Assembly: GCA_963966185.1 (NCBI GenBank)
Contig: CAWZYM010000403.1
Coordinates: forward strand, 143,501 to 207,500
Length of the DNA stretch: 64,000 nucleotides
Direction of reading: 5' to 3'
From: Rhabditoides inermis
Lineage: Eukaryota > Nematoda > Chromadorea > Rhabditida > Rhabditidae
Shown: positions 22,223 through 33,863 of the stretch, in pieces
Layout of the letters: every line of letters begins with the position of its first letter
How positions within the stretch are numbered: position 1 is the stretch's first letter
Position numbers and translations under genes: made by a program
The notes under the pieces: generated by a model
What the model was told of the DNA's origin: nothing
What the model saw: only the letters and a program-made list of their open reading frames with translations
The model's database searches: none

Positions 22223-24968
22223 CATTTTATTTTTATTATTAACACTGGTAACAGTACTGTATTGTACAACACTCATAAGCCCCGTTAGAGAGGGATGTCA
22301 TTTCGAATTTCCTTATTGTTTCACGTATGCAATAACTATATTGTGAGGATTAAATTTGAACGTAGACTTCTATGATGGCATGAGTAGTAGAGATGGTATG
22401 GGAAGGAGGAGTTGCAAATGGGGGATGATTTTAAAATGTATTGTTTTTATATTTAGTTCGGGCATTTGGGTTGATTTTTGTGTGTGTGTGTTTTTGCAGT
22501 TGATATTCCCGTTTGCCATCTTTTGTAGTCTGCAACGTTCTGCCAGTCACCGCAATTTCATATGAAGCTTATTTACGGAGACTGTTACTTTTTTCGATAT
22601 CACATGTCATATTAGGGGCGGCGCGCAGCGGCGCCCGTTTGTTTTGAGCTGTGACGCGCGCAACACGCCACTCCCAAGGCACACACGATTTCTCTATTCT
22701 AATACAATATACTTAATTAGTGTGCGTTATTTGTTAGAATATCACTTTGTAAGACCTATGAGTATGATTCGTGAAACCAATATCGGTTGCGGCATCCAAT
22801 CCAAAAACCGCCCTCTCTTGCTCTCTCCCGCTTTGCCACTAAACGTGTTTACGACGGCGGCGGCGACGACGGTGTGCATCACGTAAGCTCCGCCCACTGC
22901 ACTTTGCGCTCATTGGTCGCTCGGCTCTCTTGCGTGCGCACTCTGATTGGCTGAGCGCATGCCCCGCCCTTCGTTCACCCACTCTCGTGTCGGCTCGCCG
23001 TCCAGGCCACCGCCCCAGTTTTGGCGCGAAAACTGTGGGGGGAGGGGAGTGTGCGGAGCGGAGTGAGTGGGTAAGAGAGAGAGACGCGAAATAGCGCGTG
23101 TCAATGAGAGACTGGCATTGGCAGGCGCACGAGCGATTCGACAAAGCAGTGCGTTTCCATATTCCGGATACGTTTTCTAAAGTTTCGAATATGTATACAT
23201 AACATGTTCGGCACATCAACCTGAAAAACAATTTCTTCGAAATTTGAGAAAAGGACATCCATTCTCTTTCGAAAAGTACACGAGTAAAGAGGAGTGGTTT
23301 GTTTTGATCTAATTCAACAAAAGCACATGCATAAAATCTCTTCGCAGCTGACTAAAATTTCAAAACAAACCTGCTCTTTCTGATCGATGAAAAATATAGT
23401 ATGCACTATAATCGTGTCATACATTTTGTTGCAAGTTACTTGTTGGGATTAACAGTATCCTGAATACCTGAACTCAACATGCTAACAAGAAAACAATTAG
23501 AGTTTTAAAACATCGTTCGAAAGAGCAGGTTTGTTTTGAAATTTTAGTCAGCTGCGAAGAGATTTTATGCATGTGCTTTTGTTGAATTAGATCAAAACAA
23601 ACCACTCCTCTTTACTCGTGTACTTTTCGAAAGAGAATTATTTGTCTAAATACATTTCATGGTGTTTTATTATTTCACTCTTTTCTTATTAGATTTAAAA
23701 CAAAAGTTGTTCAAAAATGCAATAGTAAAGGTTTAATTGTTTCTTAATCTGCATTGTTTAATCCCTCTTCATTTCTTATTGCTCTCTCTTCATTATTTAT
23801 TTCTCTTCTTTTTATCATAATTTCTCCTTTCTTTCCAGGCGAGTGCCTGCTGTGGGGCGACTTTGACCAGCCGCTTCCGGGAATGCCCGAGGGCACCCAC
23901 CTGCGACTGATCAAGATCCGCGGACTCGCCGCCCCCGCCCCGCCTCCCTACCAGGTGAGACATGGTCCCCTTGAACCCTCCGCTCCCCATGTGGTCCCGT
24001 TTGCGTTTGTGGCAGTGTAACCGATTGCAGGAAACTGAGGAGAAGACAAAGCCAGACAAAAAGGTCTCGTAGCACACGAATCGCTGTTGATGTCTCGCTT
24101 TCTCGGTTACTTAGTTTGAGTCTCGGTTTCTCTCTCAGTGAGCGCTTGCCCTCGCTTGCCCGCTTCTCTTCCACCGTACTCGACCTTCTCCCGTGCTCTC
24201 TCCTCTCCTCTCCATTCCATGTTTACCACGTAAGCTAGGTGTGGTGACGACTCTGGCTATTGCTTGCCCCTTTGCTGCTCTGTTGCTCTCGGTTTCGCTT
24301 GGTGGCTGGTGGTCGGCTTTAGTTGTAGATAGTGTTTTCTGTTACATGTTAGTCGTGGTAGAGTAGATATTAGTGGTGGATTAGTTTTGTCCGGCGAGAG
24401 AGAGAGCGAGAGCGAGAGAACGACACCCGCTCCCTCCCTGCCAACCCAAACACACACTCATTCATGAAACGAATGCGACGCGCCCGTCCAAAAAAGGAGG
24501 GACGCATAATTTTGATCGTTACACGACGGTTGGCAGGGGGAACGGGTTATGAATGGTTATGTTTGATCGAAATGGGCACATGTTGAACCGCACACATTTC
24601 AGACCGCGCCCACCACTGTCTACCCGTCTCTCGACCAGCCCGCGAGCGGCTATCCGGGACAGCAGCAGCAGCCCGCTCCCGCTCCCGGCTTCAACCCGGC
24701 GGGGCCGGGCGTGGGCGCCGCGCCGCCCTACCCGGGCGCCGCCACCGGCCCCCAGCCGGGCGCGTACCAGCAGCAGCAGCAGCCGGCGCCTGCCTACCAG
24801 AACGTGCCCGACTACCCGCGTCAGCAGCAGCCGCCTCCGCAGCCGGTGTATAGCGAGCCGACGTACCAGCAGCCGCAGTCTAGCTACGGCCAGCAGGGGT
24901 ATGGACAGGGCGAGCAGACCGCCTACTACCCGCCGCAGAAGCAGAAGAAGGACTGTGTCGTCATGTAG
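16889..24968 (+). CDS. beta-propeller-like protein with Gln/Pro-rich tail and polybasic CaaX box
   Basis: Not recognised as a named protein. Exons: 16889-16984, 17180-17256, 17606-17691, 19579-19670, 19749-19808, 20054-20166, 20367-20519, 20799-20877, 21424-21511, 21679-21760, 22114-22181, 23839-23954, 24603-24968; 491 residues. Residues 1-370 are strand-rich repeats of kelch or WD-like character (KLHIWRLDI, LQVWRVNAL, YILVAGGELDNGTRLVDYWVLDVQAFRW), so a beta-propeller is inferred. The last exon (121 residues) is Gln/Pro/Tyr-rich low complexity and ends QKQKKDCVVM. CVVM is a CaaX box; Met in the last position usually directs farnesylation, and the lysines before it resemble Ras-type membrane tails. 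A cytosolic protein held at a membrane is therefore likely. The 19808 donor (GTCAGC) is unusual and forced by frame. Intron 3 (1.9 kb) and the 1.66-kb intron before 23839 hold large repeats. Confidence 0.75.
17963..19338 (-). CDS. possible nested antisense gene in intron 3 of the CaaX protein gene
   Basis: On the minus strand ATG at 19338 opens 38 codons (MDIRVGRLMMRLLG..., Lys/Asn-rich) to a donor at 19225. An acceptor GTTTGCAG then leads at 19173 into a Ser/Thr/Ala/Pro-rich frame open to a TAG near 18998. A separate minus ORF (18187-17963, EKDVSADVTTAFSARRPP...) has a good acceptor, but I could not join it in frame. Composition resembles coding rather than random sequence, yet no family is recognised. 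Two hairpin repeats lie between the pieces. Treat as a candidate only. Confidence 0.25.
18467..18648. mobile_element. hairpin repeat family H1, copy 1
   Basis: Begins GCGGTCAGTCTCTTCGGAA and ends TTTCGAAGAGACTGACCGC. The body is full of TTCGGAA/TTCCGAA-type palindromic blocks. In intron 3 of the CaaX protein gene. Confidence 0.65.
18818..18997. mobile_element. hairpin repeat family H1, copy 2
   Basis: GCGGTCAGTCTCTTCGAAAC to CCGAAGAGACTGACCGC, flanked by CTACATATAA on the right and the same CTACATATAA on the left (18799-18808), following a third truncated end at 18790-18802. Confidence 0.7.
19820..20027 (-). mobile_element. tRNA-derived SINE
   Basis: The minus strand has a tRNA-like head with box A (GCGGCTCAGTG at about 20017-20007) and box B (GGTTCGATCCC at 19972-19962), about 35 bp apart, then a roughly 130-bp non-tRNA body (GTGGTGTGGCAATCCACTCT...). 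The anticodon and T stems do not pair well, so it is not a working tRNA. It fills most of an intron of the CaaX protein gene and starts about 10 bp from that intron's unusual donor. Confidence 0.6.
21238..21330 (+). repeat. dispersed repeat family R5
   Basis: GGTTTATCAGCCTGATTCCG then GCGTGATGGGTTATCTGG and AGCACACACAAT. Related copies at 13790-13870 and 59259-59310. Confidence 0.55.
23261..23638. repeat. 120-bp perfect inverted repeat
   Basis: 23261-23380 is the exact reverse complement of 23519-23638, with a 138-bp spacer. The arms contain AAACAAACCTGCTCTTTC and the like, with no ORF. It lies in the intron before the exon at 23839 of the CaaX protein gene, so the pre-mRNA would form a 120-bp duplex. 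Confidence 0.9.
24031..24072 (+). CDS. possible alternative last exon of the CaaX protein gene
   Basis: After the exon ending at 23954 in phase 0, an acceptor CGATTGCAG at 24022-24030 opens a phase-0 frame encoding ETEEKTKPDKKVS and a TAG at 24070-24072. Use of this exon would replace the 121-residue Gln/Pro tail and CaaX box by 13 charged residues, giving a soluble form. Inferred from acceptor, phase and stop only; a chance stop in an intron is the alternative. Confidence 0.45.
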   Translation, partial: ETEEKTKPDKKVS

Positions 24969-26274
24969 ACAGTCGCACTGCTGCCCCACCCGTCCCGGTG
25001 GCGACTCGCTTACACATAATCCACTCGCATATTCGACGATTTGCCAGCGCTACGCCCCCTGTAATTACCAGTATGTATCTATATAATTGCGCTTTGTTGT
25101 TTCTTGTGTATATTGTAATTGTAATGTGTTCGGGAGTGATTGAGAGAGAGGAGCGGAATATAGTGTTTACACGACGAGTTTTTGTGTGTTCGTGTTGGCT
25201 TATCGGAATTGATCAAGTTAATCGCGCTTGATTGACGCAGTTTCGGGTGATAACTACTGTACTCGCTTGCGCGCCTATCTGTTCAGTGACGGAGGAAGAG
25301 AGAGAGAGAGAGAGAGAGAAAGAGGGGAGAGAGAGGGAGAGAGAGAGAGAGAGAGACTTGGCCCGCCTATATTTCACACAGTTGATTTACGAGTGTGGCA
25401 AGTGCCCGGCGTGTCAACCATATCGCGTGTGCTTTTTACATATCGCATTTCGCCCTGCAGTCCTCAGTCGCGTGTTCAGAAACGAAGTACTTTGAGAGCC
25501 CTCTCTCGATTCTCAAACCCGGCATGTTTTGGTGTAGCATATTTAGCGAGAGATGAGAGTGCGTATCTCGAGGTTTTTGATTCACTCGCGTGCCGCCGTA
25601 AGCGTATATTTGTAGTTTTTCTTCTCTCTCTCTCACGAATGCATGTCACCTAGGCAGGGCTGTTTCACTCCTCCTCTTCCAGCGTCTTTTTCGCATTGAT
25701 GCGTGCGTCGTTATCTCTAGAACATATATATCCAGCGTATATATTTATGTGCGTGTGTATGAGAGTGTGTGTTGTAGTCTTATTCGCTATTCACGGTAGA
25801 ATGCCCTCTACTCCCGGGTATAGATACGGTTTCCGTGTATTTCGGGCGGCAATATGCGTCGTGCTGTCGTGCACGATGTGTACTTTGTCACCACACCCGT
25901 TTCCGCGCCCAATCCCTAGCATAAGTAGAGGCCAGACTCGACTTTTGCTGGGGCAAAAGACCCTCAGAAAGATCTCAGAACGGCCGCGCACTCTCAGAAA
26001 GATCCCCAGAAAGATCTCAGAACGCGCACCCACCTTCAGAAAGATCCTCAGAAAGTGGCTTTTTGTATCATAAAGCGGTTTTTGATACATAATCGAGTCT
26101 GACCTCTCTGGTGAGAATGCTGATGGTAAGATGCTAGGAGTCGATATCACTTGATTCAAATTCGCGCGGTTTCTTTGTGATTGCACTCTATTGTCTGTCT
26201 TTGTTATAATGTTATTCAAATGTTTATTCGGAACCGCAAACATGATCATGATCATTGTTCTTGACTTTAGTCAT
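24969..26274 (+). other. 3' flank of the CaaX gene and upstream region of the 67-residue gene
   Basis: The 1.3 kb contain a GA microsatellite (25300-25357) and a short tandem of CTCAGAAAGATC-like units at about 25962-26055. An acceptor CTTTAG ends at 26270, four bases before the next ATG. No coding region is supported. Confidence 0.4.
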
Positions 26275-27954
26275 ATGATGTCTGCTCCGAAGGTGGAGGT
26301 GGTGATCGAGGAGGCGGAGAAGCGCGTGGAGGTCGACGAGAACGAGATGAGCGACGACGAGAGGTGGGCATTCAAGGTGTGGTCAGTCTTTTCGAAACAG
26401 CCCCTTCGAAACGCCTTCCGCAACACGCTGTTTGTTCGTGTTTCGAAGGCGTTTCGAATTCAGTATCGAAGGGAGTTTCGAAAAGACTGACCGCTACTTC
26501 AGATTCACTCACTCGAATAAAGAATAGGACATTTATGATATCGCACCGACCGCTTGTATACGGCAACGGCAGTAGACAATCACTTTGTAGGATTTTCGTA
26601 TGTGTGTTTATACGGCAACGGTAAAATAGACAATCACAAATGATCAATAGACGAGAAAATGCGATCGCGGCTACAGCAATCTTCACGTACCTATCACACG
26701 CACATTAGTTCCTATTTCCAACAGCACGACTTTTGGTCACATGTCACGTGGAGCTCACCACTTGTGAAATTTGAGAGGGAGTTCTGACGCGTTTTCGAAA
26801 TTCTTTTGCTCGCACCGCGTTTTCCAGGCTTCTTTTCGAGAGTATCTGCGGACTTGTAACCCATTGATCTTTCGATTTCTCAAGTACTCCTCAATGAACT
26901 CGAGCCTGATTTTCGCCCGTAGACACGGCGTCGTTACTCTAATTTATCGAATCACGTTTAGTGAACATAATTTGCAGTGTGATTGAGCATTAACGAGATC
27001 GGCGTGTTAAGCAATTGTTTGATTGTGTGACTCACTTTTCTTACCGCGATATGTATGTGGAATCGTTTATGATTATGTGCGAATAATGTGGTTTATAGAA
27101 CGCCCAGATCCATGTGTATAACTATACTTACTTGCCGCGCGTGTTTGGGTGTCATGAAATGCAGCAGGAGATCTGATATGCTTTCAGATATTCACATAAA
27201 CACTTATTGTGAATCAATTAATCACTTGCAGACCGGCCAAGGACGTCAAGTCTGCGTTCCGGACGTCCATCGCCGACACACTGAGCACCGTCGTGAGGTG
27301 TGTGTGTCTGTCTGTCTGTAACGGCTTGTACCATGTTCTCGCCTGATCACATCTCTACTTGACGTCGTGACAAAAACGCATTTTTTCGCTTCACCAATCA
27401 GTAGCCTGTTTACCACTGATTACCACTGATATGTATGTCTAATCTATTTTGCGCCGTGATCCTCGATTTTTGAAACGTGAGTGGGTAGAGGGAGACGGAA
27501 GGTGGAGGTCGTGAATATTTCACCACACCGCCTCCTCGCCTTTTTAGGCGACCATTTACCTGGATACGGAATGTGGAAAGGTGCATAGCTCTCGCCATTG
27601 GCCCACGTAACAAGCATAATGCGAAGAACGTTTTAGGCAATTGCCTTTTTACCGCCAAATAAACCATACCACAATAGTCATGACGTGACAATACAATAAA
27701 TCTTTGATCTGCTAGGTGACATAGACATAGCTATAACTTTCCGTAGCAATATTCATGAAAATGGTCTAATATCACTGTGCGTAAGGTTAAGCGTGTGGTG
27801 TGTTTAGTTCTCGTCGTAAGACTTCAGTTCTCTTGAGACTCCCGTACTGGTGTATTGAACACATGAATCATGTGACATGATCCTACTTACCTTAAACTTT
27901 TCTAGGTGCGCAAAGCTTGTGGAAAAGGCAGGAGACAAGAGGGAATCGCAGTGA
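26275..27954 (+). CDS. small 67-residue protein of unknown function
   Basis: Three exons, 26275-26363, 27232-27297 and 27906-27954, all joined through split AG|N arginine codons, encode 67 residues: MMSAPKVEVVIEEAEKRVEV, then an acidic stretch (DENEMSDDER), then PAKDVKSAFRTSIADTLSTV and a basic end (CAKLVEKAGDKRESQ, TGA). The first half is acidic and the second basic and likely helical. No signal peptide or membrane segment. An acceptor CTTTAG four bases before the tandem ATGs fits spliced-leader addition; either ATG could be used. A hairpin repeat (26379-26494) sits 15 bp into intron 1. Three consistent phases with good splice sites make it likely real despite its size. No family recognised. 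Confidence 0.6.
26379..26494. mobile_element. hairpin repeat family H1, copy 3
   Basis: GTGGTCAGTCTTTTCGAAAC to GTTTCGAAAAGACTGACCGC, in intron 1 of the 67-residue protein gene. Confidence 0.65.
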
Positions 27955-28546
27955 ACCAACATCCACTCACATATTCTTATCATTTTATCATCTGTGTATA
28001 ATACTAATGTGTTATTATTGTATAAACGTATTTCACAAAGAAACGGGGATTACACAAAGAGAAAATGCGTTTCACATACACACTGGCAATCAAAATGCGT
28101 TACAACATTCCGCCTCGCATAAAAAAATATAATATTTTCGTATATCTTCCAAGAAAAAAATCCACGGACACTCTCACAAAATTGGGAATAGATAAAGCTC
28201 GTTTCGCACAACCGAAAATATGTGAATTGAATGTGTGTCGTAAATCAAAAACATATAAACATATCATAACTGAGTACCTAGGAGAGTCATATCTTTGCAT
28301 ATACAGAGATAAGTGTTGGAGAACTTTGACGACGTACTTCGAATCTACGGTTGACACTACGTGGAGAATCTATACGCTAGGCTAGTTATTGCTGGCTAGT
28401 GGGGGGGGGGTTAGTAGTTCGGCGTCGCTCCAACCGAGATGACACGATTGCAACAAAAAGAAGAGAATGGAAATGGAGAGAGAGAAAACGGGGACTAGAG
28501 GCGGGCTGTGAAAGAGTCGGCTGGCGGGGGGCGCCGTGAGCGTGTC
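27955..28546. other. convergent intergenic region
   Basis: This is the 592-bp gap between the 3' ends of the 67-residue gene (+) and the Cys-rich GPI protein gene (-). It is AT-rich to about 28380, then has a run of ten G at 28401-28410. An open plus frame at 28065-28385 (106 codons) has no splice, family or composition support. Confidence 0.4.
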
Positions 28547-31500
28547 TCATCGCAGCAGCAGTGCGAGGAGGGGCGCGAACAGGAAGACGGCGGCGCCTGG
28601 CGCCGCACCCACCGGCCCGGCCTGCGCGTCCGGCTCCGATGCGACCGGAGCCATCTCCTCGCTTTCCGCCTGAAATGTTTGAATTAAACTTCTTTACTCT
28701 TTTGAAAAACAGTGTCGTGTCCATCGCTCGAAAAGCACGCATTGTTTGCAGCTTGTTTTTTTCCGATTAGTAATACTATTTTGTTTTGCAGTACTGTTTA
28801 CACTTGTCACATGTTGTCGTGAAGAGCCAATATGCTATCAATATCTCATTCCTCTCATTTGCACTCTCACCCCGTAGCTCGCGTCAGTCTAACTGTTCAG
28901 GCAGTCTTTCTATATTCGTTCCCCCTATAATTTTTCACGAACATCCCACATGTGTGTCTATCTGCGTTTTCGTGCGTTTTTTCGAGGTGTGCAGCCGGCA
29001 ATTGTTGGCTGTGTGAGCACCTGCGAGAATGAATAGAAATAGGCAGTGGCTCAAAGCTACAGTATGTCGTGTCCATCAAAAGCACGCAAACAAATGCAGT
29101 GTAAACAGCTGTACTATAATCGGTAAAAACTTTTGTACGATGATCTACTACAATGGTTCAAGAAATAACATTTTTTTCAGCCAGTGCAACGATACACTTC
29201 TTCGAAAACAGTGACTTCTACATTCTTCTGCAATTCTAAGGATACGTGTGCGAATGAGTTGCCGCATTCTAGCATACGTTCTGAATATGGGCATATGGCG
29301 AAACACGTCTTGCCTACCTTCGCCTCCTCCTCGCTCGGCTCGGCGGTGATGGCGCAGTCCAGCTCGCAGTTGTCCAGCTTGTCCGCGTGCAGACCCTGCA
29401 ATTATTAAATGACAATGTATATGAATCATAATATGTGTATGTGTATGGACGTTGTATTAGAGAAACACTGTATAACCATACAGATCGTTTCCAAGTTTCT
29501 GAGAGCACTGTTTGAAAGAGAAAGAAAACAATTGGCATCAATTAAATGTGACCATCATGCTACCCAGCGTTGACTGATATTCTAAGCATGTCACATGTTT
29601 GAAAGAACAAAGATACGTGAACACAAGAAAAAACGTACAGTCGTTATAATCCAATGCTCTGTATTGTTTTCGGCTGAGGACAATTGGTGCGGCTATATCC
29701 TTGTTACTCTCTATGAGTAGTGAGATAAACGCAATACCAACAAGAAAAAACGAGCCAGCCGCGCACCTTGAACATGTTGGTGAGCGAGCGGCACATGATG
29801 TGGCTGGCCTCGTTCCGGCACAGGCCCGACATGGCGTTCACGTACTCCTTCAGCTTGCCGTTCACGTGCTCGCAGATCTGCAAAGTGGAAACAATAATGA
29901 TTGATTACATGGTATTAACGAATAATCTTGTCAACGTGATAATCTTGACGTAAACGTAAAGAAAGCCACCCGATTCAAGAGAATACAGAAAGGTATGATA
30001 AATCTCCCCAATTTCTTGAAAACACATTGTGCGTTCTGTTCTCTGTTATTTAAAAGTATTTCTTTCGGATTGGTCCTTTATTGGTAATCAATGTCTAACG
30101 TTGCTTCTCACTAATGTCTAACTATGTTGCTCACCATGATGCATGAAACGTATTTAGCTCGAAACAAACGACATTGATTGATTGATTGATTGAAGATGTC
30201 TAATGTCTAACTATGTTCCATGTAAGATTGCACGCCTCACCTGATCGTCTCCCTTGTCGGCATGATCGTCGAGGAACTTGTCTGACAGATACGTGCCGGC
30301 CGAGAGCGTCATCTCACCGATCTTCTCCTGCAACAAGGTGGCTTATAACACCGTAGATGATATAGATGTAGATATCAGCAAAATCAAATACCAGTCCGGT
30401 TAGTGTCCATGAGTGCTAGCTCTTTTATGTACAACTAGACTAATATGCAATATCGCGTACGAGAGAGAGAGAGAGAGAGAGAGCGCGCAAATAAATGATG
30501 AACTTGGATAAAACGGTTTCTCAAACTGAACCAAAAACTCAACAACCAACGCACGTTCTTGAGGCACTCGCGGTGGTTGGTGAGCACCTCCTGTCCCTCG
30601 GCGGAGCACGCATAGGTGAGCAGGTAGTAGGACTTGAGGAACGAGCCAGAGTCCTGAATGGAGTGATTGATGAGTGATTTTATCAGAACACATTTGAGTT
30701 GAACCGAGTGATAAGTAGTGAGTAATGTACATTACTTTGAATATCGAGACTTTTTATGTGTGTTGGACATGTATCTGTATCATTTATCGTCGAAAATCAC
30801 ATGAACACCGCTCTCCCTTGGACACATTAGTATTAGTCGTTTGATGGAATGCGTATCTCCCCCTTCTCATGGTGTGTGTCGTTTTTGTTCGCCCGCGCCC
30901 GGATGCATCGCGCATTTATGACAAAAAGTGCGGAGCTCGATGGAATGATATAAAATATGACTGACAGCGAGGTGAATAGGCGAGACTGCGAGTTTTCAAC
31001 ACGGTTGAATAGAACGCTGCGAGTAGCGAAATAATATGAAGAAAATAATACGAAATATAGAAAATAGCTCAAAAAATCAGCGCGTGCTACCCTTCTCATG
31101 TTCTAATTAATGCTATCAGTGATATACAAAAATATACTACTAGTGAGAAAAGAACACAAAAAAGAGTATGCCTACCATTCTGTGCTAGAAGTGAACATAT
31201 TATTATAAAAACGAAGATAGGAATTCAATGCGTATTTCTGTGCTACCATATGTGATTGAGATAACAAATAAATATGAAATATGTAAGCGTATGCGTACCT
31301 TTCTATGGGTGAGCAGGTCGGAGACGGTGTTGGACACCTCGACGACCTCCTCGTGCCGGCACTGGTGCGGCTCCGGCAGCTCGTCCTGACAAAGCGAACC
31401 ATAAGTATAGTTCTATGCTCGCAATAAGTTGCGCGCGGTGGGGTAGATCAGAGGAAGACGGAGAGTCAGTTCTCAGCAATAACGCGTAAAACAAAAGATA

Positions 31501-32878
31501 CAGACGGTTATGGCAGCGTATTTCGAACTGCAAGCTAGAATGATCGAAAACTATCGCTCTGGCGCAAACTATAGCTGATTGTTGACACCAATTAGCCTGG
31601 GACCAACTCCATATTTGCCACATCCTGTTCACTATATTCAAATTCGTATTATCATTATAAGGTACGCCGCTTAGTGATTAGCGATGCGTCCTGGCAGCGG
31701 CTAGTGTATTTTCCGCTTTTTGGAAACGGTGGCAGATAGATGCTTCCCGTTTTATGGACTGTTCTGGACGCGAACGCACTTTTCATGGTCGTTTCGCAGA
31801 CGGCACTTTATTGTTTTCTAATTTCGAGATAGCGAGTGTGCGCCCGGAAATGCGCATCTCCCTCTCTCTCTCCCTCTCTCCCTCTCTCCCTCCCTCTCCC
31901 TCTTTTGTTTTGCGCGAGGCGATACCGCACTCTGGTATATCTATCGCGTGCCTCCTCCTTCCCGTTTATAAGTGTGGATAATTACCCATTAGGTATGGCT
32001 CGCGCCGCCCTGTCTGCGCCCTCTCCCATCCCCACACACTCTCCGCATTTGCGCATGCTCAAGTGAGCCTGCCAGCCGCGGCGGCTGGCGCAATTAGAGC
32101 GCGAGTGGTGCGATCATCCCCATATGAGTGACACCAGCGAATCTGCGAATTTCGACTATACCGGATTTTCGCCCGAACACAACACATAGAGAGCCTCTTG
32201 TGGCGCGCGTTGTTGTTTTGCCGCTGAGACACATACATGCAGCCACACACACAACAGCCTACTAGCCACTATCATCACTCGACGCATATGTGTACACATG
32301 TAGGAAGATTCACAACAAAAGCCGAGCGCTTTACGAAATCCTCTATACCTCCACCCCCTGACTGTGGCACCTTAATGTATGTGTATGCATTGTTGGGCTA
32401 CTTTCGCGATGTGGCACATTCCGGTAATCGGACACCCTGCGTGAAACCTCCCCTTTCCCCCACTGCTCTTTCGCTTACCCGAAATTCTAGCCGCAGGGGC
32501 AGGGCCGCCGCCGCCGCACCCCAATCAGACAATTATCATGCGGGTCGGCTGGCGCGCTGACTTGTCATAACTAGTATGAGTCGCAATAAGAGTGCATTTT
32601 GGGAGCGCGCCACTGCTTTATCGAGTGTGTGTGTGTGTGCGCGCAATCATCTCTCAGTCCCCTCTCTCTCGCGCGCAGAAAGGTCAGAGAGTCGCCCTGA
32701 GGGCAGCGAGTGAGTGAGCGAGTGAGCGAGAGGATAGGGGGACGCTGCTGGGTGGAATTGAATGCGCAATAGATGGCAGTGAGTCTCTCTCTCTCACTGT
32801 GAAATAATCCAGCCACTTTTTGCTGCCGCCGTCGCTCCTCGAAACCAAAGTCCGAGCGAGGAGAGATGGCGCATCCTC

Positions 32879-32925
<47 letters not shown>

Positions 32926-33863
32926 ACTCGCAGACATAGAGAGATTCGCGCGGCAATCGCACAAAAAGCCTCCCGGTGGCCACGGAACCCGCAATCATCC
33001 AATCACACAATTAGCCATTTATATGCTAATTTGTGGCGGCGTGCGTGTGTGTGTTTGTCCCGCCGGGGGTGGTCCCTTATTGTGCGGATTGATTCACGGT
33101 CAGTGACTGCGACACCTGCCTCTGCTGCCGCGAGGAAGATTAGCAAGATAAACAGACACGCGCCGGAAGCAATAATTATTATGAATGCGATGATTTCTCG
33201 AGAAAACAGCGATACAATTAAAAGGCAGCAACTATACAAATATCACCTTGATACACTTATCCAGATCCCTCAAGTGTTTGCACTGATCCTCGGTGATAGT
33301 GACGACGTTATCCTGAAAAATCATTCGGATGATGGATTTAGAATAAGACGATTTTTTCATAGAACGGCTGAGAATGTTATACATACAGTAAACACTACTG
33401 CAGATTTCGTCTCTGATCTGTCTGGCATTGCGAGTGATTGAAATGTTATGTTTGAATAACCTTTCCAAAGGGGATCTACATATTAGCTTTGTGTGTATTG
33501 GAGAGTGCGGCAAATGGCCAAATGGCAAAATACATAGTGCACGGGATTTGTTTGTGTTTGTTCGGGCTAATGCGCGCAGAAGCTGCGTTTCCTAATCATC
33601 GACTTTTCCTCCTTCCTACCTTCAACTCGTACAACGTCCACGCCCACTCATCGAGAATGTTGATGAAGCACTTGACGAGCGTCACATAGTTGCACTGCAA
33701 GAGTTATCGTAGGTGACCTCCGGAAGGACAGACCGACAGACAGACACCATGGTACATATCAGCCTAAAGCCTAAAGAGGTGAACGGCTGACTAATGCGCG
33801 CACCTTGGTCTCCTGGGATGCGGCGGGCGCGGCGAGAAGCGCCAAAATCAACAGCACTCGCAT
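28547..33863 (-). CDS. secreted Cys-rich protein with GPI-type C-terminal signal
   Basis: Exons on the minus strand: 33863-33804, 33694-33620, 33312-33247, 31385-31299, 30653-30555, 30327-30241, 29877-29767, 29395-29318, 28669-28547; 261 residues. The signal peptide is MRVLLILALLAAPAASQ. The mature part carries about twelve cysteines in pairs typical of all-helical nematode Cys-rich domains (CNYVTLVKCF, CKHLRDLDKC, CRNEASHIMC, NCELDC), broadly like the DUF19 or chondroitin-proteoglycan-4 type; the family is a guess. The end, an Ala/Pro/Gly spacer then AAVFLFAPLLALLLR, is a classic GPI-attachment signal, so surface anchoring is inferred. Every intron is in phase 0. An acceptor CTTTGCAG lies 14 bases upstream of the ATG. 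Intron 3 (31386-33246) holds a dispersed repeat and a CT microsatellite. Confidence 0.82.
31405..31590 (-). repeat. dispersed repeat family R2, copy 3
   Basis: Inverted copy in intron 3 of the Cys-rich GPI protein gene, beginning 20 bp from its exon. One of the longest copies, with TTTCGAACTGCAAGC in the middle. Confidence 0.7.

Noticed and set aside
28065..28385. 106-codon plus ORF (MRFTYTLAIKM...)
   Set aside because: AT-rich, no splice context, no family features; overlapped by an equally open minus frame.
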